NCBI GenBank assembly: GCA_902767055.1
Contig: CACXFX010000003.1
Coordinates: 1 to 11,824, forward strand
DNA: 11,824 nucleotides
Source of the DNA: an uncultured Pseudomonadota bacterium
GTDB lineage: Bacteria > Pseudomonadota > Alphaproteobacteria > RF32 > CAG-239
Reading direction: 5' to 3'
Shown here: piece after piece, positions 6,137 to 11,824 of the stretch
Position numbering within the stretch: position 1 is the first letter of the stretch
How the letters are laid out: every line of letters starts with the position of its first letter
Notes under the pieces: model-generated
Seen by the model: the letters and a program-made list of their open reading frames with translations, nothing else
What the model was told of the DNA's origin: nothing
Databases searched by the model: none
Made by a program: the position numbers and the translations under genes

Positions 6137-7801
6137 ATGGATAATAACAAAAAAGGGCTTTATTTTGTACCTTTAGGCGGTGCCGATGAAATCGGGATGA
6201 ATATGTACGCCTACTGCCGCCATGAAAAATGGATTGTACTTGATGCCGGCTACGGCTTTTTGGGCGATGAATATCCGATGATGGATATGTGCTATGCCTC
6301 ACCCGATTTTTTAAGAGATTTCAAAGATGATATTGAAGGGCTTTTTATCACGCATGCCCATGAAGATCATATGGGAGCCATTGCACATATTTGGCCGGCT
6401 TTGAATTGCCCTGTTTATGCCACGCCCTTTGCAACAGCTTTGATGAAAGAACGCGTTGAGGAATATGAACTTAAAGATGCGGTTGATTTTCATGTCGTTC
6501 ATTCAGGGGACGTCATTAAGACCGAAAATTTTGAGGTACAGTTTATTGCATTGACGCATTCCGTTCCCGAAACTTGCGGCATATTAATTAAAACAGATGC
6601 CGCCACAGTTTTTCACGCAACCGATTGGCGTTTTGATGACGGCAAACTTTCAAGCCTGACAACGACAGATTACCAAACTTTAAAAACTGCGGGAGAAAAC
6701 GGCATTGATATGCTCATCTGCGATTCAACCAATATTATGGTCGATGCAAAACAACCGAGTGAATACGATATTCGCCAAAACCTCTTAGAACTTATTCCGA
6801 CGATTGAAAACGGCTTGATTGCCACCTGTTTTTCTTCCAACCTGATGCGCCTTGAAAGCCTTGTTTTGGCGGCCGATTTAGCCGGCAGAACACCTGTTTT
6901 AATGGGACGCAGTTTAGAAACAAACATACGCCTTGCCAAAGAATGCGGCTATTTTAAGGATTTGCCTTCTGTCTACACTCCCCAAGAAGTCAAAGGCTTA
7001 ACTCTGGATAAAGCACTTTACATTTGCACCGGCTCACAGGCCGATTATCGAAGCGCGTTAAGTATTATTGCGAGCGGGCAAAGCAAATACATTAAATTGG
7101 ATGAAAATTACACGGTTATCTTTTCTTCTAAAATTATTCCCGGAAATGAAGCTAAAATTGAACAGCTGCAAGAAAAGATGATTGAAGACGGCGTCAAAGT
7201 GATTACGACAGAAACCGATCCGGTACACACCTCAGGCCACGCTTCAAAAGAAGAATTAAAAGAAATGTATGAGCTTTTAAAACCGAAAATTGTTTTTCCG
7301 GTGCATGGGGATAAACGATTTATCAGAGAACATAAAAGATTTGCGCTTTCTTGCGGCGTGCCTGAAGTCGCTTCGGCCAAAAACGGCGATTTGTTTTGCT
7401 TAGCAGACGGTCATATTAAAAAAATTGATGAAGTTTATACCGACATCATCGGCGTCGAGCATCGCAGAACCGTTCCGTTTTCTTCCGAACTGGTTAAAAA
7501 TCGCAAAAAAATAGCTTTCAACGGGAGCTTATTTATCTCGGCATACATATCTGAAGACAACCGCTTGCTTGATTTGCAAATATCATCTCTTGATATTTTA
7601 CAACCGGATGAGTGGGAGGTTTTAAGTGCAGCCATTAAGAAAAAAGTGCTTCCTTCCCTCTCCCGTGAGGTTGAAACCAAAGGCTTGACCGACGAAGTCA
7701 AAGATTTAATCAAAGGCCGAATTCGACGCTCTGTCTATAAAGCAACCGATGTTAAACCGGTGACAATTTTACATATCATTCAACAAGGAGAAAAAATATG
7801 A
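6137..7801 (+). CDS. rnj: Ribonuclease J
   Basis: A metallo-beta-lactamase/beta-CASP nuclease of 554 residues, the usual length for RNase J. It degrades and matures RNA with 5'-to-3' exonuclease and endonuclease activity and, in alphaproteobacteria, trims rRNA ends. Visible motifs: HAHEDH (73-78) and H141 (THSVPE) and D163 (HATDW) as zinc ligands; CDSTN (195-199) in the beta-CASP part; HTSGHAS (364-370) and PVHGD (388-392) as the later conserved His motifs; and a C-terminal domain to residue 554. All metal-binding motifs look intact. ATG 6137 lies five bases after birA, with GAG near the birA end as a poor ribosome site. Its TGA overlaps the next ATG by four bases (ATGA 7798-7801). In many alphaproteobacteria a type III pantothenate kinase gene (coaX) lies between birA and rnj; it is absent here. 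Confidence 0.96.
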   Translation: MDNNKKGLYFVPLGGADEIGMNMYAYCRHEKWIVLDAGYGFLGDEYPMMDMCYASPDFLRDFKDDIEGLFITHAHEDHMGAIAHIWPALNCPVYATPFATALMKERVEEYELKDAVDFHVVHSGDVIKTENFEVQFIALTHSVPETCGILIKTDAATVFHATDWRFDDGKLSSLTTTDYQTLKTAGENGIDMLICDSTNIMVDAKQPSEYDIRQNLLELIPTIENGLIATCFSSNLMRLESLVLAADLAGRTPVLMGRSLETNIRLAKECGYFKDLPSVYTPQEVKGLTLDKALYICTGSQADYRSALSIIASGQSKYIKLDENYTVIFSSKIIPGNEAKIEQLQEKMIEDGVKVITTETDPVHTSGHASKEELKEMYELLKPKIVFPVHGDKRFIREHKRFALSCGVPEVASAKNGDLFCLADGHIKKIDEVYTDIIGVEHRRTVPFSSELVKNRKKIAFNGSLFISAYISEDNRLLDLQISSLDILQPDEWEVLSAAIKKKVLPSLSREVETKGLTDEVKDLIKGRIRRSVYKATDVKPVTILHIIQQGEKI

Positions 7802-8772
7802 CCACAACCCCTCAAAAGCTTAAAAAAGGCGATAAAGTAATGGTTATTGCCCCTTCACGCGGCTTAAAACTGATTGGTCCGGATTGCAGAACAATCGCCG
7901 AAGAAAGGTTAAAAAATCTCGGTTTAGAGGTTGTTTTTGCAAAAAACACGACAGATGATAATTTTGATATGACAGGTTCCGCATCAATTCAAAAGCGCGC
8001 AGCCGATATCAATGAGGCTTTTACCGATAAATCCGTTAAAGCCGTTTTAACAGTAATTGGCGGCTTTAACTCAAATGAAATATTAAAATATATTGATTAT
8101 GAAAATATCAAAAAAAATCCGAAAATTTTTATGGGTTTTTCGGATATTACGGCTCTTCACGCAGCCATTTATGCAAAAACCCAAATGGTGACTTATTACG
8201 GCCCGCATTACAGCTCACTTGGTATGTTAAAGGGCTGTGAATATACCTTAAAAAATATGGAAAATATGCTTTTTAAATCGGGCAAAACAGAACTTTTGCC
8301 CTCTGATGCTTGGAGCGATGATCTTTGGTTTATCGATCAACAAAATCGCGAGTTTATCAAAAATGAGGGTTGGTGGCAAATTCAAAAAGGAACGGCAAGC
8401 GGCCGAATTATCGGCGGCAATTTGTGCACATTAATCTTAAATTCGGACACACCGTATTTCCCGAAATTTGAAAACGATACGATTTTGTTTATCGAAGATG
8501 ACGAAGGCTCAAAAATGCCTGATTTCGCACGAAATTTACAGGCTTTGATTAATCGCAATGATTTTAAAAATGTTAAAGGACTCGTCATCGGGCGTTTTCA
8601 AAAGGCCTCTGATATGACGCGCGAAAAACTTGAGTTCATCTTAAATAAAATTGAGCTTAAAAATATGCCGATTATCGCCAACATCGACATGGGTCACACC
8701 ACCCCGATTGCAACGATTCCTCTGGGCGGTGAGGCGCATATCGAAAACGGAAGAATATGGATTAAAGACTAG
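7798..8772 (+). CDS. LD-carboxypeptidase / MccF-like peptidase, family S66
   Basis: A 324-residue cytoplasmic serine peptidase; no signal peptide is seen. S66 enzymes cut the L,D bond before the terminal D-Ala of murein tetrapeptides during cell-wall recycling; the related MccF enzymes cleave microcin C-like compounds. The Ser-Glu-His triad is visible: S115 in MGFSDIT, E233 in LFIEDDEG and H300 in MGHTTPIATIPLGG. The N-terminal VMVIAPSRG (15-22) and GGFNSNEILKYIDY (88-101) are family signatures. ATG 7798 has a strong site, AAGGAG (7785-7790), and overlaps rnj by four bases, so it is the last gene of the run. The chain length fits either subfamily, and I cannot decide between recycling and microcin immunity. 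Its TAG (8770-8772) overlaps the stop codon of the convergent surface-protein relic, and no terminator follows. Confidence 0.92.
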   Translation: MTTTPQKLKKGDKVMVIAPSRGLKLIGPDCRTIAEERLKNLGLEVVFAKNTTDDNFDMTGSASIQKRAADINEAFTDKSVKAVLTVIGGFNSNEILKYIDYENIKKNPKIFMGFSDITALHAAIYAKTQMVTYYGPHYSSLGMLKGCEYTLKNMENMLFKSGKTELLPSDAWSDDLWFIDQQNREFIKNEGWWQIQKGTASGRIIGGNLCTLILNSDTPYFPKFENDTILFIEDDEGSKMPDFARNLQALINRNDFKNVKGLVIGRFQKASDMTREKLEFILNKIELKNMPIIANIDMGHTTPIATIPLGGEAHIENGRIWIKD

Positions 8773-9040
8773 CGATACTTGATCGACACACGATTCTTTT
8801 GACCCGCCACACGATTAGCCTCATCAATTGTGTAAATGCGCTTAACCGGAATAGCGTTTTGCATATCGATTAATGATTTGTATGCAATGCCGTTTAAAAT
8901 AAAATGGTCACCTTTTTTTCGTATTTTACAAAATTATTTGCTCCACCCGTTTGTTCTGTTATTAATTTATCGCATTGGTGAGCAGGTGTATCCCGACAAT
9001 AAATTTCTGCTCCGTCAGGAAGCGTCGAAAAAGCCAAATG
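8769..9040 (-). pseudogene. Truncated, frameshifted C-terminal relic of a surface protein
   Basis: Read on the minus strand, this stretch encodes about 90 residues: an upstream part LPDGAEIYCRDTPAHQC...TEQTGGANNFVKYEKK, then, after a one-base frameshift, GDHFILNGIAYKS and the tail IYTIDEANRVAGQKN...IKYR to TAG at 8771-8769. The tail is almost identical to the end of the LRR protein at 11192: only one residue of the last 24 differs, and 38 bases (8773-8810 and 11196-11233) are identical. The shift lies at a run of seven T on the plus strand (8913-8919); one more base would restore a single frame. An in-frame TGA (9043-9041) and the yihY start at 9131 leave no room for an N-terminus, so the gene is cut short. 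CRDTPAHQC suggests a small disulfide-containing domain. The alternative is a sequencing slip in an already truncated gene. Confidence 0.8.
8773..8810 (-). repeat. Direct-repeat copy A of the surface-protein tail
   Basis: These 38 bases are identical to 11196-11233 and lie in the same orientation, 2.4 kb away. They code for the last residues of the shared C-terminal tail. The repeat pair brackets yihY and recA. Confidence 0.93.
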
Positions 9041-9130
9041 TCAAATAAAATTGTTTAATTTGGTATGATTTTTTTTGCTTTTACAAAATTTTTCTTATAG
9101 ACTTGAAAAAAACAATAAAGGAGATTTGTT
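9041..9130. other. Short gap holding the yihY ribosome binding site
   Basis: These 90 bases are very T-rich. AAAGGAG (9117-9123) is a strong ribosome binding site for the TTG start at 9131. Possible but weak promoter elements are TTGCTT (9075-9080) and TATAGA (9096-9101), only 15 bases apart; I would not call a promoter on this alone. Confidence 0.4.
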
Positions 9131-10012
9131 TTGTCTTTTAAAGAACGTCTTAAACAATATTTTGAAAGCGTCAAAGGTTTTGTTTATTTTTTGATTAAAC
9201 GTACCCAAAATGATATGGTCTTGCGTGTGGCTTCGTCTTTAAGCTATACCTCACTGATTGCACTTGTGCCTGTTTTGGCCATTGCGCTTGCCGTTTTTTC
9301 GGCATTTCCGGTATTTGCCGATGTCAGAGGACAAATTCAGGATATGATTATCCAAAATTTGATGCCCGATGCCGGTCAGGATTTGAAAATCTATTTTAAT
9401 GATTTTATCAAGGCCACCGCCAAGCTGACCACCATCGGCGTCATCGGCATCGCGTTGACGGCGGTTTTGTTGCTTTCGACCATTGAAAACAGTTTCAATT
9501 TTATTTTTAAGGTAACAAATTCGAGGCGTTTTACAACCAAAATCACGCTTTATTGGACGGTGATTACACTGGGCCCCTTGCTGTTTGGAACGGGCCTGTC
9601 GCTTAAAGGTATGGTCACGTTTAACAAAATTTTATCTACGATTCCCGAGGCACAAATTTGGCTTGGCAACATTTTACCAAGCTTGATTACCTGTTTATTG
9701 CTCATCGGCGTTTATGTGTTTATCCCAAATAAAAAAGTCAGCTTTTCGAGTGCGTTGGTCGGTGCTGTGACGGCGATGATACTGTTTTTATTCTTAAAAC
9801 AGGGTTTTGCTCTTTTTATGCTCAAAAACAACACATATAAAACGCTTTACGGCGCCGTGGCTGCCGTACCGCTGACCTTGGTGTGGATGTATCTTTATTG
9901 GGTGGTTGTCATTTTTGGTGCGGTTGTAACGGCGGCTTTGGACGAATATCGAAAGCTTGATAAACAAAGCTTAAAAAAAATTCTGGTTAAGTCAAAACCA
10001 AGCAACCGATAA
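9131..10012 (+). CDS. YihY/BrkB family inner-membrane protein (UPF0761)
   Basis: A 293-residue protein with six predicted membrane helices at about 40-60, 97-117, 138-158, 180-198, 205-225 and 243-270. Family signatures are ASSLSYTSLIALVPVLA near 34-50 (usual form with A-x-AxYYxxxxxFPLL) and TLYGAVAAVPLTLVWMYLYW near 238-257. Length and topology fit YihY/BrkB proteins, once misnamed ribonuclease BN; their molecular role is still not settled, with an envelope or transport function suspected. The start is TTG 9131: AAAGGAG lies seven bases before it, and no ATG sits nearby in frame before the conserved part. The C-terminus is short and basic (KKILVKSKPSNR), on the cytoplasmic side by the positive-inside rule. 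It is transcribed toward recA but recA has its own promoter, so they are probably separate units. Confidence 0.88.
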   Translation: MSFKERLKQYFESVKGFVYFLIKRTQNDMVLRVASSLSYTSLIALVPVLAIALAVFSAFPVFADVRGQIQDMIIQNLMPDAGQDLKIYFNDFIKATAKLTTIGVIGIALTAVLLLSTIENSFNFIFKVTNSRRFTTKITLYWTVITLGPLLFGTGLSLKGMVTFNKILSTIPEAQIWLGNILPSLITCLLLIGVYVFIPNKKVSFSSALVGAVTAMILFLFLKQGFALFMLKNNTYKTLYGAVAAVPLTLVWMYLYWVVVIFGAVVTAALDEYRKLDKQSLKKILVKSKPSNR

Positions 10013-10038
10013 AAAATGTGAAAAAACAAAAAAAGATA

Positions 10039-10067
10039 TTGACATCAGAACAAAAATAGAACATAAA
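10039..10067 (+). promoter_or_regulatory. recA promoter with LexA box between -35 and -10
   Basis: TTGACA (10039-10044) and CATAAA (10062-10067) are 17 bases apart, giving a perfect -35 box and a four-of-six -10 box. Between and partly over them lies GAAC-N7-GAAC (10048-10051 and 10059-10062), the reverse complement of the alphaproteobacterial SOS box GTTC-N7-GTTC. LexA bound here would block RNA polymerase, so recA should be induced by DNA damage. No lexA gene is in the window. Confidence 0.85.
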
Positions 10068-10101
10068 CGGATTAACAACATTTATTTGGAAAGTGAAAAT
10101 T

Positions 10102-11130
10102 ATGGAAAAAGATAAAGCATTGGATGCAGCCTTAAGCCAGATTGAACGCGCCTTCGGTAAAGGTTCGATTATGCGCTTGGGACAAAACACAAAAATTGAT
10201 ATTGAGGCAATCTCAACCGGTTCACTCGGTATTGATATCGCACTCGGTATCGGAGGACTTCCCAAAGGCCGTATTATTGAGATTTACGGCCCTGAGAGCT
10301 CAGGTAAAACAACACTTGCACTAAGCGTCATTGCCCAAAGCCAGAAAAAAGGCGGGACATGCGCCTTTATTGATGCGGAACATGCGCTTGATCCGTCATA
10401 TGCCAAGAAAATCGGCGTTGATATTGAAAATTTACTGATTTCACAACCGGACGCCGGTGAACAGGCATTGGAAATTGCCGATACACTTGTCCGCTCCGGC
10501 GCAATTGATGTTTTGGTCGTCGATTCGGTCGCCGCACTCGTCCCGAAGGCTGAACTTGAGGGTGAGATGGGCGATTCGCACATGGGCTTACAAGCAAGAT
10601 TGATGAGTCAGGCTTTGCGTAAATTGACCGCGACGATTGCACGTTCAAACACACTTGTGATTTTCATCAACCAAATCCGCATGAAACTCGGCGTGATGTT
10701 CGGCAATCCGGAGACCACGACGGGCGGCAATGCTTTGAAGTTTTATGCCTCGGTGAGAATGGATATTCGCCGAATCGGTGCCATTAAAGACAAAGATGAT
10801 GTTATCGGCAATCAAACACGTGTTAAAATTGTCAAAAACAAAGTTGCTCCTCCGTTCAAAACCGTTGATTTTGACATTATGTACGGCGAAGGTATTTCCA
10901 AAACCGGTGAATTGATTGATTTGGGTGTTAAAGCCGGTATTGTTGAAAAAGCCGGTGCATGGTTCTCATACAATGGCGAAAAAATCGGGCAAGGTCGTGA
11001 AAATGCCAAGATTTTCTTAAAAGAACATCCGCAAATCGCCGATGAGATTGAAAATAAGATTCGCGCCGATGCCGGTCACCTGACAACCGAAATGATTGGT
11101 GATGACGAACCGGTCATGGATGAAGAATAA
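10102..11130 (+). CDS. recA: Recombinase A
   Basis: RecA forms ATP-dependent filaments on single-stranded DNA for homologous recombination and repair, and stimulates self-cleavage of LexA in the SOS response. The 342-residue product is of usual length. Walker A is GPESSGKT (63-70), Walker B is VLVVD (136-140), [10 protein letters not shown] (88-96) is the conserved catalytic-glutamate segment, and [20 protein letters not shown] (189-208) holds the DNA-binding L2 loop. The C-terminal tail is acidic ([13 protein letters not shown]), as in other RecA proteins. ATG 10102 is chosen over GTG 10093 because GGAAAG (10088-10093) sits eight bases before the ATG and would overlap the GTG. An alphaproteobacterial-type LexA box lies in the promoter, and a terminator follows the gene. 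Nothing is broken or odd in the protein. Confidence 0.98.
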   Translation: MEKDKALDAALSQIERAFGKGSIMRLGQNTKIDIEAISTGSLGIDIALGIGGLPKGRIIEIYGPESSGKTTLALSVIAQSQKKGGTCAFIDAEHALDPSYAKKIGVDIENLLISQPDAGEQALEIADTLVRSGAIDVLVVDSVAALVPKAELEGEMGDSHMGLQARLMSQALRKLTATIARSNTLVIFINQIRMKLGVMFGNPETTTGGNALKFYASVRMDIRRIGAIKDKDDVIGNQTRVKIVKNKVAPPFKTVDFDIMYGEGISKTGELIDLGVKAGIVEKAGAWFSYNGEKIGQGRENAKIFLKEHPQIADEIENKIRADAGHLTTEMIGDDEPVMDEE

Positions 11131-11150
11131 TATTATTTTTCATTTTCCCT

Positions 11151-11187
11151 TAGAAAAAAAGCATCCTCAAGGATGCTTTTTTTTCTA
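11151..11187. terminator. Bidirectional Rho-independent terminator between recA and the LRR gene
   Basis: TAGAAAAAAAGCATCC (11151-11166) pairs with GGATGCTTTTTTTTCTA (11171-11187) around the loop TCAA, leaving one extra T in the right arm. The A-tract and T-tract on either side serve both strands, ending recA (plus) and the convergent LRR gene (minus), whose stop codon is five bases away. Confidence 0.93.
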
Positions 11188-11191
11188 ACTT

Positions 11192-11824
11192 CTAACGATA
11201 CTTGATCGACACACGATTCTTTTGACCCGCCACGCGATTGGCTTCTTCAACGGTGTAGATACGTTTGTTTTTATAGCCGAGCAAATTTCCGCTCAAATCG
11301 TATACCGTTTTACTTCCGTCTGAATTTGTCACGATTGTTTTTGCACGAGAGGCATACGTTGTACCATTCGCCGCATCCCAAGCTTCCAGAATGGCTTGAC
11401 AATTCCCCGTTGTGCAAGAGAGGTTAATGTCACCCGAATTTACAAATGCGCCAGTTGCATCCAGATATCTTTGCAAATTTTCGGCACTGCAGACTAAATC
11501 CGTTGCTTGAGAACCCTCAAATGCGAACTCTCCGATTGAAGTAACCGAATCGGGAATCACAACCGAGGTCAGGTTGTTGTTATAAAATGCACCTTCTCCG
11601 ATTGATGTGACCGAATCCGGAATCACAACCGAGGTCAAGTTGTTTTCCTCAAATGCATAACCTCCGATTGAAGTAACCGAATCGGGAATCGTCACTGAGG
11701 TCAGGTTATTGTTATAAAATGCAGAATCTCCGATTGAAGTGATCGAATCGGGAATCACAACCGAGGTCAGGTTGTTGCGAGCAAATGCGTTCTTTCCGAT
11801 TTCTGTAACTGAATCCGGAATCAC
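11192..11824 (-). CDS. BspA-like leucine-rich-repeat surface protein, C-terminal part
   Basis: The last 210 residues of a protein whose start lies beyond the right edge. It begins with leucine-rich repeats of the BspA/LRR_5 type (IPDSVTSIGxxAFxxNNLTSVV), at least four full units and one variant, each 22 residues; this family is found on surfaces of gut and oral bacteria and protists and often binds host or microbial partners. After the repeats come a Cys-containing linker (DLVCSAENLQRYLD, then INLSCTTGNCQAIL), an ASRAKTIVTNSDGSKTVYDL stretch, and the tail RIYTVEEANRVAGQKN...IKYR, ending at TAG 11194-11192. The tail recurs in the relic at 8769-9040 and may be an anchoring or sorting signal, which is an inference. 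The signal peptide cannot be seen. A terminator separates it from recA. The family call is firm; its ligand is unknown. Confidence 0.9.
   Translation of the reverse strand: MIPDSVTEIGKNAFARNNLTSVVIPDSITSIGDSAFYNNNLTSVTIPDSVTSIGGYAFEENNLTSVVIPDSVTSIGEGAFYNNNLTSVVIPDSVTSIGEFAFEGSQATDLVCSAENLQRYLDATGAFVNSGDINLSCTTGNCQAILEAWDAANGTTYASRAKTIVTNSDGSKTVYDLSGNLLGYKNKRIYTVEEANRVAGQKNRVSIKYR
11196..11233 (-). repeat. Direct-repeat copy B of the surface-protein tail
   Basis: This is the second copy of the 38-base identical stretch, within the intact end of the LRR gene. Similarity continues with scattered changes to about 11265, matching codons for RIYT(V/I)(E/D)EANRV. Confidence 0.93.
11492..11824 (-). 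repeat. 66-base tandem repeats coding for 22-residue LRR units
   Basis: The motif GAATC(G/C)GGAAT recurs at 11547, 11613, 11679, 11745 and 11811, exactly 66 bases apart. Each period codes for one LRR unit. Copies differ mostly at silent or surface positions, and the array continues beyond the window. It is coding DNA, not CRISPR or satellite DNA. Confidence 0.93.

Noticed and set aside
8836..9048. Plus-strand open frame of 70 codons
   Set aside because: It lies over the minus-strand surface-protein relic, whose reading frame has clear homology to the LRR protein tail. It has no ribosome site.
10093..10101. GTG start for recA
   Set aside because: The ribosome site GGAAAG overlaps it; ATG 10102 has the proper spacing and gives the usual RecA N-terminus.
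10367..10654. Long minus-strand open frames inside recA
   Set aside because: They are antisense to strongly conserved recA motifs, with unlikely composition and no ribosome sites.
11492..11824. CRISPR-like or satellite repeat
   Set aside because: The 66-base period is a whole number of codons and the frame encodes canonical LRR units; there are no unique spacers.

Overview
The window is AT-rich, gene-dense bacterial DNA, most likely from a low-GC, host-associated (possibly gut) alphaproteobacterium. Three things point there: the gene order nuoL-nuoM-nuoN-birA-rnj, an exact GAAC-N7-GAAC site (the alphaproteobacterial LexA box, read on the other strand) inside the recA promoter, and a BspA-type leucine-rich-repeat surface protein with a distinctive C-terminal tail. 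The lineage is an inference; no 16S or other strong marker is present.

Layout. Positions 2-226 hold the end of a metallophosphoesterase gene. Positions 227-568 hold no protein gene: there is a 3' tRNA-like relic on the plus strand, a large bidirectional terminator hairpin, and tRNA-Lys(UUU) on the minus strand with a near-consensus promoter. An unrecognised 106-residue gene (569-889) follows, closed by a short terminator. Positions 943-8772 form a tight plus-strand run, probably one operon: three multi-spanning membrane proteins at the nuoL, nuoM and nuoN positions, then biotin-protein ligase (birA), ribonuclease J (rnj) and an S66-family LD-carboxypeptidase. Positions 8769-9040 on the minus strand hold a truncated, frameshifted relic of a surface-protein gene. 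Then come a YihY/BrkB-family membrane protein (9131-10012), recA (10102-11130) with an apparent SOS promoter, a bidirectional terminator, and a BspA-like LRR gene on the minus strand that runs off the right edge.

How the genes fit together. NuoL, NuoM and NuoN are the antiporter-like subunits of respiratory complex I. Here they keep the fold, order and some signature motifs. By eye, however, the NuoM-like protein has lost its TM5 glutamate, the TM8 lysine and the TM12 glutamate and has Arg for the TM7 lysine, and the NuoN-like protein has Met at both main lysines. They are also not preceded by nuoK: a small unknown gene and a terminator lie upstream. This combination suggests a complex I membrane arm that no longer pumps normally, or has been put to another use, and it is the most interesting feature of the window. 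A second theme is a conserved C-terminal tail of about 24 residues shared by two separate surface-protein loci, one intact and one decayed. It looks like a sorting or anchoring module and has left a 2.4-kb-spaced direct repeat around yihY-recA.
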